A DNA stretch of 36,328 bases, taken from a virus. Positions 1 to 8,900 of this stretch are shown here, piece by piece. Numbering within the stretch: the first letter of the stretch is position 1; each line of letters starts with the position of its first letter. A program made the position numbers and the translations under genes. Location: positions 1-36,328 of IMG/VR virus record IMGVR_UViG_3300042289_000915. One strand, written 5' to 3'. Under the pieces are notes generated by a model. It did no database searches. It was not told where the DNA came from and saw only the letters and a program-made list of their open reading frames with translations.

Positions 1-130
1 ACAAATGGTAGAACATATGAGATATGTGTATAAGAACAGTGTAAATACTAATCCTGTAGGGTTAGAAACGGCCAAAAATTTAACTTGGTCAAATACCGCA
101 AATATTCTCTATAATCATTTATACGGATAA
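1..130 (+). CDS. Partial gene, C-terminal tail of a probable glycosyltransferase
   Basis: Only the last 42 codons are inside the window; the frame is open from the left edge and stops at 128-130. The tail ends in LTWSNTANILYNHLYG. Its 'W...A..I...L' pattern resembles the last helix of GT4-type glycosyltransferases, which often end in a tryptophan-containing helix after the sugar-nucleotide domain. Another glycosyltransferase begins at 34750, so this phage region carries at least one such gene and perhaps two. The next gene starts 5 bases after the stop. The family assignment rests on a short tail and is tentative; that this is coding sequence is more certain. Confidence 0.45.
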   Translation, partial: QMVEHMRYVYKNSVNTNPVGLETAKNLTWSNTANILYNHLYG

Positions 131-135
131 TTATA

Positions 136-798
136 ATGCCAATACCATCAAGAAAAGAAAACGAGGACAATAATAAGTTTGTTGCTCGCTGCATGGGCAA
201 CGAAACAATGAAAAAGGAATATCCTGACTCCAAACAAAGAGTTGCTATTTGCTTGGGACAAACAAAAAAAAGCAAAGGAGGAATATTTCAACAAACCTTT
301 GATATATTGAATTATTATTTTGGTATGGGTTATTGTGATTCTTGCGTTGGATACGAAGAAGAACTTACAATGGATAATCTTGTAATTCCAAATGACGATG
401 ATTACATGGAGTGTGACGAAGAAACAGAAGAATACGCACTAGATTGTTTAGCATCTTATAAATATAAAGATCCAAGAACTGGTGAAATTTTTTATTATGA
501 TATGAGAAGTAATTATACTAAAGACGGTAAAACTTTAGTATATGTAGGTAAAGCAGAAGAATATCAGGGTCGTAAAGTTACTCTCAATAAACCTTTTAGA
601 ACACCAAATGGTCCTAAAAAATCTAGTGTCTATGTTAAAAATGATAAAGGTAACGTTGTAAAAGTAAATTTTGGTGATCCTAATATGAAAATCAAAAAGA
701 ACATTCCGGGACGCCGAAAGAACTTTAGAGCAAGACACAATTGTGATAATCCTGGTCCCAAATGGAAAGCACGATATTGGTCTTGCAAAGCATGGTAA
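136..798 (+). CDS. Phage virion-associated protein with N-terminal 'RCMGNETMKKEYPDSKQRVAIC' type motif
   Basis: This is a 220-residue protein. Residues 1-45 carry a short motif (MPIPSRKENED..FVARCMGN...EYPDSKQRVAICLGQ) that I recognise from many phage head-module proteins, sometimes fused to prohead proteases or portals. An acidic linker follows (about 60-110, rich in D/E). The C-terminal domain (about 110-220) is basic, with the pattern SVYVK...VKVNFGDPNMKIKKN and then RARHNC....PKWKARYWSCKAW, also known from phage structural proteins. Its cysteines and tryptophans near the end could bind metal. Its place at the left end, before the sigma factor and structural genes, fits a head-module role. 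The exact function is unknown to me. Confidence 0.7.
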   Translation: MPIPSRKENEDNNKFVARCMGNETMKKEYPDSKQRVAICLGQTKKSKGGIFQQTFDILNYYFGMGYCDSCVGYEEELTMDNLVIPNDDDYMECDEETEEYALDCLASYKYKDPRTGEIFYYDMRSNYTKDGKTLVYVGKAEEYQGRKVTLNKPFRTPNGPKKSSVYVKNDKGNVVKVNFGDPNMKIKKNIPGRRKNFRARHNCDNPGPKWKARYWSCKAW

Positions 799-819
799 CA
801 ATATAAGAAAGGCTACACA

Positions 820-1287
820 ATGAACGAACGATTTAAAGACATACTCAATTCCGTTAATCAAAGTCTAAAAACAAAATCTGAAGATGGTGATTTTACCAAA
901 GTTGAAGAAATGGAAGAAGAAAGTCCAGAAATGGAACTTATGGAATATAAGAAAGATTTTTATGATATGAATATAGGATCATTAAATGCTATTATGCAAC
1001 ACGCCAAGAGTATACTGAGTAGTCTAGACAATCCAACGGTCAGCGAAAATTTGACAGCAGCCCACCTACAGGGTATGATCGCTGTTGTTGAGGATCAAAT
1101 GAGAAGCATTCACGATTTTGTCATGTACGTCGCAGAATCTGCCGATACTTCTGAAGGTGGATCAAAACCCGGTTTATGGGAAAATATAAGAAAGAAAAAA
1201 GAACGAATGGGTAAAAAATACAAACCCGCAAAGCCTGGGGATAAAGATAGACCAGATCCTGATCAGTGGAAGAAATTAACAAAATAA
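820..1287 (+). CDS. Conserved phage protein of the head module, function unknown
   Basis: This 155-residue protein begins 21 bases after the previous gene, with the ribosome binding site AAGAAAGG. The N-terminal third is acidic (a run of E and M at residues 28-45). The middle (about 45-110) is predicted helical and contains 'LNAIMQHAKSILSSLDNP' and 'HLQGMIAVVEDQMRSIHDFVMY'. The C-terminus is lysine-rich and proline-rich (KKKERMGKKYKPAKPGDKDRPDPD). I have seen similar small helical proteins next to head genes in uncultured aquatic phages. No catalytic motif is visible. A capsid assembly or scaffold-like accessory role is possible but is inference from position only. Confidence 0.6.
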   Translation: MNERFKDILNSVNQSLKTKSEDGDFTKVEEMEEESPEMELMEYKKDFYDMNIGSLNAIMQHAKSILSSLDNPTVSENLTAAHLQGMIAVVEDQMRSIHDFVMYVAESADTSEGGSKPGLWENIRKKKERMGKKYKPAKPGDKDRPDPDQWKKLTK

Positions 1288-1311
1288 TAATTATTATCTA
1301 AATAATAATTA
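1288..1311. promoter_or_regulatory. AT-only inverted repeat between head genes and the sigma factor gene
   Basis: A perfect 10-base inverted repeat (TAATTATTAT and ATAATAATTA) surrounds the 4-base loop CTAA, directly after the stop at 1285-1287. It has no G or C in the stem and no clean T-run, so it is a weak candidate for a terminator. It contains CTAAATA, which also occurs upstream of other genes here (11943 and 11954), so it may instead be part of a late promoter or an mRNA-stabilising hairpin. The structure is seen in the sequence; the role is inferred. Confidence 0.35.
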
Positions 1312-1337
1312 GGACCTATTCTATTAAAGGACAATAA

Positions 1338-1979
1338 ATGATTATACCAGCTATTGGTAAACAAAAGATACTATATAAAGACCATAATGATATTAAGTTT
1401 GAATCTTTAGATTTTTATGTTAATTTAGCTCAAAAAATTATAGCAAAATTAGCTCCTACATTTTTTATTGGTTTATCTAAAGAAATGTTAACCAATGAAG
1501 ATGCAATATCTTTTGTTGCAAATGCTATTATGATGGGGGATTGGAGATGGAAACAGAATGATAGTGACAATACTAAACAATATAAAAATCTGTATTCGTA
1601 TAGAAATCAATGTGCTATTTGGGCAATTCAAACATATATAACCAAAAAGTATAAACACAGTAAAAACAATAAATGTTATACTATGTCTCTACTGTCAAAT
1701 AAAAATGAAGATTTAGAAATTATTAACTTAATTGAAGATACAAACCAGACAGAGCCTATTGAAATTTTGATTGATTCAGAAAATAAAAATATAGCATCTA
1801 AATTAATAGATGACTTATTTTCTTCCGATATTTTATCTGAAAAACAAAAACAACATTTAAGAATGTATTATTTAGAAAATCAAACACTTGAAAATATTGG
1901 CAAACAATTTAATGTAACTAGAGAGGCTATTAGACAAAGCATCAAATCGGCCATAGAAAAAATCAGAAAGTTATCATGA
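1338..1979 (+). CDS. Phage RNA polymerase sigma factor, late-type (T4 gp55-like)
   Basis: This 213-residue protein ends in a clear sigma-70 region 4 helix-turn-helix (about 160-213): LSEKQKQHLRMYYLENQTLENIGKQF.V.REAIRQ....AI.KIR. The first half (about 45-115, with WRWKQ and SYRNQCAIWAIQTYI) looks like a reduced region 2 for binding core RNA polymerase and opening DNA. It would direct the host polymerase to phage late promoters for head and tail genes. Length is near that of T4 gp55 (185 residues), but T4 gp55 lacks a full region 4, so this one could recognise a -35-like element without a co-activator. Ribosome binding site AAAGGA lies 7-9 bases before ATG. It overlaps the next gene by 4 bases (ATGA). 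Confidence 0.85.
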   Translation: MIIPAIGKQKILYKDHNDIKFESLDFYVNLAQKIIAKLAPTFFIGLSKEMLTNEDAISFVANAIMMGDWRWKQNDSDNTKQYKNLYSYRNQCAIWAIQTYITKKYKHSKNNKCYTMSLLSNKNEDLEIINLIEDTNQTEPIEILIDSENKNIASKLIDDLFSSDILSEKQKQHLRMYYLENQTLENIGKQFNVTREAIRQSIKSAIEKIRKLS

Positions 1980-2407
1980 ATGTTTTTGTAGTTTATTGTG
2001 TTGTTACGGCTGATGAAAAAGAAAAACAAAGCTATATTTTATCATTAGATAAAGAAAAAATTATATTTCCAATATATAAACTGGAAAGCCCAAGATATAT
2101 CTTGAATGAGATTAGATATAATGTCAAATCCATTTTTGATTCTAAAGTAATAAAATTTATAGAGCAAGTAATAGTCTCTGGTCTTGATATTAAAAATGAA
2201 TTATTGATTGATTATATTAAAGAAATTGATACTCATCAAATTTATGATTTAGACCACGATTTATTTTTATTATGCGGTATAGTTATACAAAAGCTGGATA
2301 TAGTTGATCCCAATTTTAATTGGTTAAAATTTAAATATTCAATTCAAGATAAAGTTAGCCAGCCAGTATACGGTATAATAGACTCTATTCTACAAAATAG
2401 TCTATGA
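1976..2407 (+). CDS. Hypothetical phage protein
   Basis: This 143-residue protein is translationally coupled to the sigma factor through an ATGA overlap and to the next gene by another. It starts with hydrophobic strands (VFVVYCVVTADEK), then mixed helices. There is no transmembrane segment, signal peptide or catalytic motif, and I do not recognise the family. The tight coupling suggests co-expression with the sigma factor, so a small head-assembly or transcription accessory protein is possible. That is inference from position. Confidence 0.55.
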   Translation: MNVFVVYCVVTADEKEKQSYILSLDKEKIIFPIYKLESPRYILNEIRYNVKSIFDSKVIKFIEQVIVSGLDIKNELLIDYIKEIDTHQIYDLDHDLFLLCGIVIQKLDIVDPNFNWLKFKYSIQDKVSQPVYGIIDSILQNSL

Positions 2408-2784
2408 TCAATCTGATTAAAAAATTTTTTGCTAGATATGACAAGGACGATAATATATGTAATATTTTGATCTCTTTGAAATCAGATAAACAAATAGATC
2501 TAATAGTTAATATCAATGAAGATAAAATTAATAATGTGATCGGAACTGCTCAAGAAGACTGTGCAGAATTTTTGCATATAATTAATAGTGGTAAATTAAA
2601 AAATCAAATAATATCAATTATCTTAGATAAGATCAATTATAAAAATAAAACCGCAATTGAAAATATACTATTATTATTAATTATGTTAGAGCAAAAAATA
2701 GTATCTAATGATGAGCAAAAAGACCAAGCATTTATATTGCCATCTAAAGTTTTTACTAGGTATATTAATGGTAATCAACAATAA
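2404..2784 (+). CDS. Hypothetical phage protein
   Basis: This 126-residue protein has an ATGA overlap with its upstream neighbour and a 17-base overlap with the next gene. It starts with a basic amphipathic stretch (MINLIKKFFARY), then beta-type segments (ICNILISLKS...IDLIVNIN) and an isoleucine/leucine-rich helix (ENILLLLIMLEQKI). No known motif is visible. I have a vague memory of similar 120-130 residue proteins beside ClpP-like genes in uncultured phages but cannot name the family. Confidence 0.55.
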   Translation: MINLIKKFFARYDKDDNICNILISLKSDKQIDLIVNINEDKINNVIGTAQEDCAEFLHIINSGKLKNQIISIILDKINYKNKTAIENILLLLIMLEQKIVSNDEQKDQAFILPSKVFTRYINGNQQ

Positions 2785-3178
2785 ATTTGAACCAAAAATT
2801 ATATGGGAAAAATGGATTGATCCTCTTGGTTTTGATAATGATGAAATAAATGAAGAGGACCAATATTCAGACTCATATGATGATCAAATTAATAATAAAT
2901 ATAAACCAGAACAGAAAATCAAAATGATTATTACGCCATTTGGGGCAATTTCCTACAACGAACAAACCGCTTCTGGTAAAATTTTTAATTTCTGGAATGG
3001 TCATACAAATTTTAGCATAACTAAAAAAATTTCAGACGCAATTGAATCAACTGATGGCATAGAGACATTAGATGTTTTTACAAAATATCGTTTTAGAATT
3101 AGTGTCGGAAAAGCTTTCAATGATTCTGAAGTTATGAGAGATGTAAATAATAATGTTTACCAAATACTAGAGTACTAA
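2768..3178 (+). CDS. Hypothetical phage protein
   Basis: I chose the ATG at 2768 (136 residues, MVINNKFEPKIIWEKWIDPLG), not an upstream in-frame ATG at 2708. The longer form would overlap the preceding gene by 77 bases and adds a Lys/His/Cys-rich leader that reads like out-of-frame sequence. The body has an acidic stretch (DNDEINEEDQYSDSYDDQ) and then a beta-rich part (IKMIITPFGAISYNEQTASGKIFNFWNGHTNF). The C-terminus, ITKKISDAIESTDGIETLDVFTKYRFRISVGKAF, resembles small alpha/beta folds. Function is unknown. The stop at 3176-3178 directly abuts the ClpP-like gene. Confidence 0.55.
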   Translation: MVINNKFEPKIIWEKWIDPLGFDNDEINEEDQYSDSYDDQINNKYKPEQKIKMIITPFGAISYNEQTASGKIFNFWNGHTNFSITKKISDAIESTDGIETLDVFTKYRFRISVGKAFNDSEVMRDVNNNVYQILEY

Positions 3179-3859
3179 ATGTCAAATTCAACCAATAAAG
3201 AGCAAGATAACGATCTAAATCTCATCCACTCTTATAATATAGATGTTAAAAATAGAGAACTATATTTACATTCATATTTATCTGATGATGAAGAAACCGG
3301 CGTAGATTATAGATCTGCTGTAATTTTTGAAAAAAATCTGAGATATTTGAATACATTATCTCTAGAACCAATATTAGTACATATGCATTTACCCGGTGGA
3401 GATTGGCAAGATTGTCTAGGTATATATGATTCAATTAAAGCCAGTAAAAGCAAAGTAATAATTATTGCAGCGGCAAAAGTTGAATCCAGCAGCAGCGTAT
3501 TATTACAAGCTGCTGATCTTAGAATACTGATGCCAAATACAAATTTTTTAATACATTATGGTTCTTTAAGTATTGATAATGAACACAAAGCAGCTTTAAG
3601 TATGGTGCAATGGAGCGATAAAGAGAGCGAAAAGATGATAGATATATTTACAGAAAAGTGTATGAATAGTAGTATATCTAAAGAAAAAAATTGGAAACGC
3701 ATGATGGCCAGAAAACATATTGTTAGTCAATTGGCAACCAAAAGAGATTGGATATTAACTGCTGAAGAAGCTGTAAGGTATGGTTTTGCCGATGGTATAT
3801 TTGGTACAAAAAAATATCCTAGTATAGATTCTATTAAAAATATTATCAAAAAAACATGA
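3179..3859 (+). CDS. ClpP-like serine protease (S14/crotonase fold), possible head protease
   Basis: This 226-residue protein matches the ClpP fold: LVHMHLPGGDWQDCLGIYDSI, then the active-site region VESSSSVLLQAADLR. Aligned with E. coli ClpP (S97/H122/D171), the triad would be S103 (in E-S-S-S-S), H126 (NTNFLIHYGS) and D190 (TKRDWILTAEEAVRYGFADGIF); all three are present. The glycine of the usual G-x-A-S motif is missing, so the oxyanion region is unusual. In phages such proteins act as head-maturation proteases or alter the host Clp system. Its place in the structural module, without a ClpX gene here, favours maturation. It overlaps the DeoC-like gene by 4 bases. Confidence 0.85.
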   Translation: MSNSTNKEQDNDLNLIHSYNIDVKNRELYLHSYLSDDEETGVDYRSAVIFEKNLRYLNTLSLEPILVHMHLPGGDWQDCLGIYDSIKASKSKVIIIAAAKVESSSSVLLQAADLRILMPNTNFLIHYGSLSIDNEHKAALSMVQWSDKESEKMIDIFTEKCMNSSISKEKNWKRMMARKHIVSQLATKRDWILTAEEAVRYGFADGIFGTKKYPSIDSIKNIIKKT

Positions 3860-4518
3860 AATATATAGAATACGCATCGTATAGTACTGATACAGATGAA
3901 AATGAAATAAAACTAAATATAGAAAAAATCAAAGATCTTACTCATATTAGTTATATATCAATACCATATTTTTATACTAAACTCTGTAGAAATATACTTA
4001 AAGATACAAATATCAAAGTATCCAATGCTATCGACTATCCTTTAGGTATTTCTGACACTAAAAGCAGAAGCTCCGCAGTACTTAATGCTATCAATAATGG
4101 TGCTCAAAAAATAGAATTAGTATTTCCCAATAATTTATTAGCTAATAGAAAATACGATAAAATCAAAACAGATATTAAGCTAAATAAACAAATCTGTGAT
4201 GATAATAATGTAGAATTATTTTTTTATTTAGAATACAGAACATTCACACATCAATCTCTTATCAAAGCCTGTAATATTCTGAAAGAACACAATATTAATT
4301 ATGTATATCCATCCACAGGATATATGTTAGATAATATTGACGATAATATTATAGCCACTATTCTACTTAATCAAAAAAGTAATATTACAACTATATTTTC
4401 TGGAAATATATGGAATAAAGACCATTTCGAAAAATTAAAAAAAAATAATATTTCTTGTGTACGAATTAGTACTTTAAATATTATACCAGATTTAATTGGC
4501 TATTTTTATGAAAAATAA
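3856..4518 (+). CDS. DeoC-like aldolase homologue lacking the Schiff-base lysine (probable pseudoenzyme)
   Basis: This 220-residue protein aligns well with deoxyribose-phosphate aldolase. SIPYFYTKLCRNIL matches 'VNPRYVPLAREAL', and AIDYPLGISDTKSRSSAVLNAINNGAQKIELVFPNNLL matches 'VIGFPLG...K..E...AI..GADEIDMVINIGAL'. YLEYRTFTHQSLIKACNILKEHNINYV matches the 'ETG.L....I..A......GADFVK' segment. The catalytic K167 of E. coli DeoC (I-K-T-S-T-G) is Y151 here (V-Y-P-S-T-G), D102 is E87, and the K201 'KPAGG' segment reads 'FSGNI'. Phosphate-loop residues S-T-G are kept. The TIM-barrel fold is likely but normal aldol chemistry is not. It is coupled to the ClpP-like gene by ATGA, which suggests a shared role in particle assembly or protein binding. 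Confidence 0.75.
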   Translation: MKYIEYASYSTDTDENEIKLNIEKIKDLTHISYISIPYFYTKLCRNILKDTNIKVSNAIDYPLGISDTKSRSSAVLNAINNGAQKIELVFPNNLLANRKYDKIKTDIKLNKQICDDNNVELFFYLEYRTFTHQSLIKACNILKEHNINYVYPSTGYMLDNIDDNIIATILLNQKSNITTIFSGNIWNKDHFEKLKKNNISCVRISTLNIIPDLIGYFYEK

Positions 4519-4585
4519 AATAATTTAGCTAAATTCCAAAAATGTGTATTAAGATCTGTAATACCTTATAAGGAGCAAATATATA

Positions 4586-5110
4586 ATGGCAACTCAACAA
4601 GTAAATGGTAGTGCTGTAACAGCATCTTCAACAGATAATAATGGCGGATCAGTACTCAAGGGTGGTTCAACCTCTGTTCTTAACAGTGTTGATTTAGGCT
4701 ACTCTAATGTTGGCGTTTTTGGTTCATCAGTAGTCGATAATAATGACGCTGATAAAGCCTTAAGTGCCGGTACATTTTCTTACAGTAATCAAAAACCAGT
4801 AGCAAAAAGAGTTACAAAAACTTTATCTGGTGTGAGTAATACATATTTATTAAGCGGTGCCGCAGTTCCTGGTAATATTCGTAGTATTCATAGTATTCAA
4901 TCTGTAAGAACACGCAGATTAACTACAGCTATTCGTGCTGGTGAATGGAATATTTACACAGGCACATTTGGTACGAATCCTGTTGTTGCTGTTGATACTT
5001 TCGCTACTGATGATGCTGCTAATCCAAGTAGAGCATATCCTGGTGAACTACAGTACAAAACCGGAGCACCAGTTCCTGTTCAAGATGATTACAAGGCAAA
5101 AACAAACTAA
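4586..5110 (+). CDS. Virion structural protein, likely abundant
   Basis: This 174-residue protein is rich in Ser, Thr, Ala, Gly and Val, as in head decoration or tail tube proteins. It starts MATQQVNGSAVTASSTDNNGGSV and contains beta-type segments (SVLNSVDLGYSNVGVFGSSVV, VSNTYLLSGAAVPGN, REWNIYTGTFG-like). No enzyme motif is visible. Signs of high expression are a 67-base leader, a strong Shine-Dalgarno site (AAGGAG at 4570-4575) and a stable hairpin after the gene, which together isolate it from its neighbours. I recall similar proteins labelled as virion structural in T4-like cyanophages, but the specific role (decoration, neck or tube) cannot be settled here. Confidence 0.65.
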   Translation: MATQQVNGSAVTASSTDNNGGSVLKGGSTSVLNSVDLGYSNVGVFGSSVVDNNDADKALSAGTFSYSNQKPVAKRVTKTLSGVSNTYLLSGAAVPGNIRSIHSIQSVRTRRLTTAIRAGEWNIYTGTFGTNPVVAVDTFATDDAANPSRAYPGELQYKTGAPVPVQDDYKAKTN

Positions 5111-5138
5111 GTTAAATAACTTACGACACTTACATCAT

Positions 5139-5175
5139 AATAAGCCAATGATACCATGTGTGTCGTTGGCTTATT
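5139..5175 (+). terminator. Rho-independent-type terminator after the structural gene
   Basis: Arm 5139-5153 (AATAAGCCAATGATA) pairs with 5161-5175 (TGTCGTTGGCTTATT) around a 7-base loop, giving about 15 pairs with two G-T wobbles. The 3' side runs into TTATTTAATTAAA, a weak U-tract. It lies 28 bases after the stop of the structural gene and before the ribosome binding site of the next gene, so it probably ends or attenuates transcription of that abundant mRNA. Confidence 0.65.
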
Positions 5176-5192
5176 TAATTAAAGGGTAATAT

Positions 5193-5513
5193 ATGAATGA
5201 AACAATAATTCATTTTTGGGAAAATATCGCTACAACAAGTATAGGCATTATAATAACAATGCTTGGTTTTTGGTTTACTATTGGTAAAAATATGGTCACT
5301 AAAGCAGAAGTGACTGAGATTATTAAAAATGATAGTCCATATCTTCAAGATCGTCAATTTATTATGGAACGATTAGCGACTAATAAAGAAACTCAGGCAG
5401 CTTTTGCTAATGCTTTACAGCGTAATACTGAAGTAATGAATGAATTGAAGGTGCAAATAGCAACACTTGGTAAAACACTAGAAGCCCTAGAAGATAGAAT
5501 AGAAAGAAATTAA
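5193..5513 (+). CDS. Small membrane-anchored coiled-coil protein
   Basis: This is a 106-residue protein. Residues 10-33 (ENIATTSIGIIITMLGFWFTIGKN) form one transmembrane helix with a short N-terminal outside part. The rest (about 38-106) is charged and heptad-like, ending in MNELKVQIATLGKTLEALEDRIERN, a likely coiled coil. This arrangement is seen in phage holin-like, spanin-like and tail-associated membrane proteins. Its place directly before the tail-fibre genes does not decide between them. It starts after a ribosome binding site (AAAGGG) following the hairpin, and its stop abuts the next ATG. Confidence 0.6.
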   Translation: MNETIIHFWENIATTSIGIIITMLGFWFTIGKNMVTKAEVTEIIKNDSPYLQDRQFIMERLATNKETQAAFANALQRNTEVMNELKVQIATLGKTLEALEDRIERN

Positions 5514-5918
5514 ATGGCAGCAACTCAATATAATTTTAACATTGAACAAGGGTCTTCGTTCAGGTTAAGTCTAACATATAAAGATAGCGATGGTAATATA
5601 ATAGACTTAACCAATTATTGTGCTAGACTAACCATGAAAATAGGTAGCGATGAATATAAAGTATTTAGTAGTTTAGAAACTAATTTTGATGAATATAAAT
5701 TTACTATTGACGGCCCTCAAGGAACTATTAATCTATTAATTCCCGCAGAAGCCACCAATGACTACAACTTTAATTCTGCTAAATATGATCTAGAATTACA
5801 AAGTCCACAGGATCTATATGTTGGTGGAGGTAAATATACTATACGAGTTTTATATGGAACCATTACTATTATTAAACGATTTAGTCAATCAACAACATTA
5901 CTAGACTGCGCATTATGA
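5514..5918 (+). CDS. Baseplate/tail accessory protein of the 'GSSF..T..DSDG..IDLTNY.AR..M' family
   Basis: This 134-residue, all-beta protein has the pattern I know from many phage tail modules: N-terminal YNFNIEQGSSFRLSLTYKDSDGNIIDLTNYCARLTMK, a middle 'GTINLLIPAEATNDYNF', and a C-terminal YDLEL......GKYTIRVLYGTITIIKRFS. Such proteins resemble the Ig-like domains of BppU/upper baseplate proteins and usually sit just before a large tail fibre gene, as here. It overlaps the fibre gene by 4 bases (ATGA). It probably connects the fibre to the baseplate or helps its assembly. The family recognition is fairly sure; the structural role is inferred. Confidence 0.7.
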   Translation: MAATQYNFNIEQGSSFRLSLTYKDSDGNIIDLTNYCARLTMKIGSDEYKVFSSLETNFDEYKFTIDGPQGTINLLIPAEATNDYNFNSAKYDLELQSPQDLYVGGGKYTIRVLYGTITIIKRFSQSTTLLDCAL

Positions 5919-8900
5919 GCTGTTTTGATGTACAAATTTTAGATCCTAATATTAACACCATAGAGATTGAAACTTGTATTGGTGATCAGCCATCATCTAT
6001 AGATATAGTAACTTATGATAATACATCAATAGTAGAAGTTAATCATTGTATAGCATTACTTCCGTCAGAAATTAATGAGTTAATACCTGTTCTAGATATT
6101 ATTGGTGGTAGTGGAATTTTAGTCTCTAGTAGTAGTGGACTATATACAGTATCATTATCTAATCCAACTATTTCTGCTAGTGGTATAGTTGATCTAACAG
6201 AAGCTGTACAAGATATTATTGGTAATAGTGGGTTATTAGCTGGAAATTATATTAATATTAATTATAACGATAATACAGGATTTACTACAATATCTGCCAC
6301 TGGATTACAACCTAGTGGCAATTATGCTAATGCTATTCATACTCATACTAGTAGCGATATAACAGATTTTAATAGTAGTGTAAGCGGTTTGTTACCAAGT
6401 GTAACTGGCACTGGCTATGTCTCTTCGTCTTTTTCTAATAATCTTTATACTATTTCTGTAACAGGACTACAACCTAGTGGAAATTATAGCGTTGATGGTC
6501 ATACTCATACAAGCTCTAATATTACAGATTTTAACTCTAGTGTTAGCGGACTTCTTCCTGTTAAGAATATTAGTGCTGGCAGCGGCATAGGAATATCTTC
6601 AGTTTCTGGTGATTTTACAGTTAGTGTTACTGGGACTTTTGGTCTTACTGACGAAGAAGTTGATGATAGAGTAAGTAATTTATTAGTGGGTGGTAATTAT
6701 GTAAATCTTAATTATAATGATTTAGGAAACAGTCTAATAATTTCTGTTACTGGCGTTCAGCCAAGTGGAAACTATAGTTTAATTGGACACTCTCACAATA
6801 CTAGTGATATAACAGACTTTAATAGCGGAGTAAGCGGACTCCTTCCTAGCGTTAGTGGCAGCGGATATATAGTATCGTCTTTCGCTAATAATATCTATAC
6901 TCTTAGCGCTAGTGGGCTACAACCAAGTGGTAACTATAGTGTTGTTGGTCATTCACATGTTATAGCTGATGTTTCGGGATTGCAAAATGCTTTAGATAGT
7001 AAACAACCAAGTGGAGTTTATGCTAGTGGTATTCATTATCATATTAGTTCTGATATCACAGACTTCAATAGTGCTGTTAGTGGATTGATTCCTCCGTCTA
7101 ACTTTACTTCACTAACTGGATTAAGCGGAATAGTTGTCACTAATAGTGGCACAAATTATTTTGTAACATTAAGTGATCCTACTATTCAACTAGCTGATAT
7201 TACAGATCTATCTTCTAATGCTAGAACTTTTTTATTAACACCGTCTAGTAGTAATCTTAATACTTTAATTAGTGATGAAACTGGATCTGGAAATTTAGTA
7301 TTTAATAATAGTCCCGCTTTTAGTGGCACCCCAACTGTGCCAACAGCACCAAGCGGAACAAATTCTACCCAAATTGCTAGCACAGCATTTGTTAGAACAG
7401 AAATCAGTAACCTAATAGACTCCGCCCCATCAACACTAGATACTCTTAATGAATTAGCAGCAGCACTAGGTGACGATCCTAATTTTGCCACCACTATTGC
7501 TAGTGGATTGGGACAAAAGGCAAATTTAAGCGGAGCTATTTTCACTGGATCAGTAACTATTCCTAGCGGAACTGGCAATTTTGATAGTTTAACAGTTGGA
7601 GGGGTGGTGGTGAGCATTAGTGGTCACTCTCACGTTACTAATGACATCACAAACTTTAATTCATCCGTTAGTGGACTACTTCCAGTTAAAGACATATTAG
7701 CTGGTAGCGGTATTTCTGTATCATCGTCTAGTGGTATTTATACTATTAATGCTGATATTAGTGGTGTCATAACAGAAGTTATTCAAGATAATTTAGGTAG
7801 TGGATTTTTAGTCGCTGGCACTGGCGTTCAATTAACATATGACGATCCAGCTAATACTCTAAGATTGGATAATCTTCACACTGAAATTAATGAACTTAGT
7901 TTAGAACCTCAAGGATTTGTAAATAGACTTGATAGTGTTATTAGCTTTAATGATAGTACCAGAACATTTACTATTGCTCCTAGTGGAGCAAGTTATGATG
8001 TTTATATTGAGGGAATTAAAGTTACTAAAACAACAAGCGAAAGTATTGTTATACCAACTGGAACTGCACTAAATTATCTTCATTTTAATACTGACACTGG
8101 ATTATTGGATAATAAAACAACAGGATTTAATTTTGATACTGATGTACCGATAGCTTATATTCATTGGAATGCTGATATTAATCAAAGCACATTTTTTGGT
8201 GAAGAACGTCATGGAATCCGCATGGATAGTGTTACTCATAAATGGATACACAACACTTTCGGCATACAATATATTAATGGTCTTAGTATTGGTGGATACA
8301 TCTTATTAGGTAATGGATCCTCTAACAGTCATGCTCAAATTGATATATCTGATGGTGTTTTATATCAAGAAGATATAATTATAGATATTACTAATGATAA
8401 TGGAATTAATAGTGCCAATGAATTTGTTCAAACACTTAATCCAATAGCCTATATTCCTACCTACTATCATAGTGGTTCAACGGGACAGTGGGTAAGAGAC
8501 TCTGCCACAGCGTTCCCAGTAAAATACAATGGAACACGCGCTCAGTACAATCTATTTAGTGGGGGAACTTGGACAATTCCAAACGTTACTAACGATAGAT
8601 TTTTCGCAATGTGGATTGTGGCAACAAACGATATTAATGATCCTATTCTTGCTATAGTTGGTCAAAGAGAGGATAGCAGTTTAAATAGTGCCGAGAGTCA
8701 CAATAATTGGAATGATATTAATCTTACTAATATTCCAACACAAGAAATAAGACCACTATATCGACTAATTTTTAAAACCAATTCTACCTATACAAATACG
8801 CCAAAGAGTAGCTTACAAAGTATACTAGATATACGAGTGGCTATTCAATCTACTGTTGCTGGTGTTGTTCAAAATGATCATGGTAGTTTATTCGGATTGG

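Noticed and set aside
7186-7617. Open frame of 143 codons on the minus strand inside the tail fibre gene.
   Set aside because: It is a by-product of the low-complexity repeat codons of the fibre; no ribosome binding site or recognisable motif, and no other minus-strand gene exists here. The same reasoning removes the other minus-strand frames, including those at 13475-13753 and 15131-15643.
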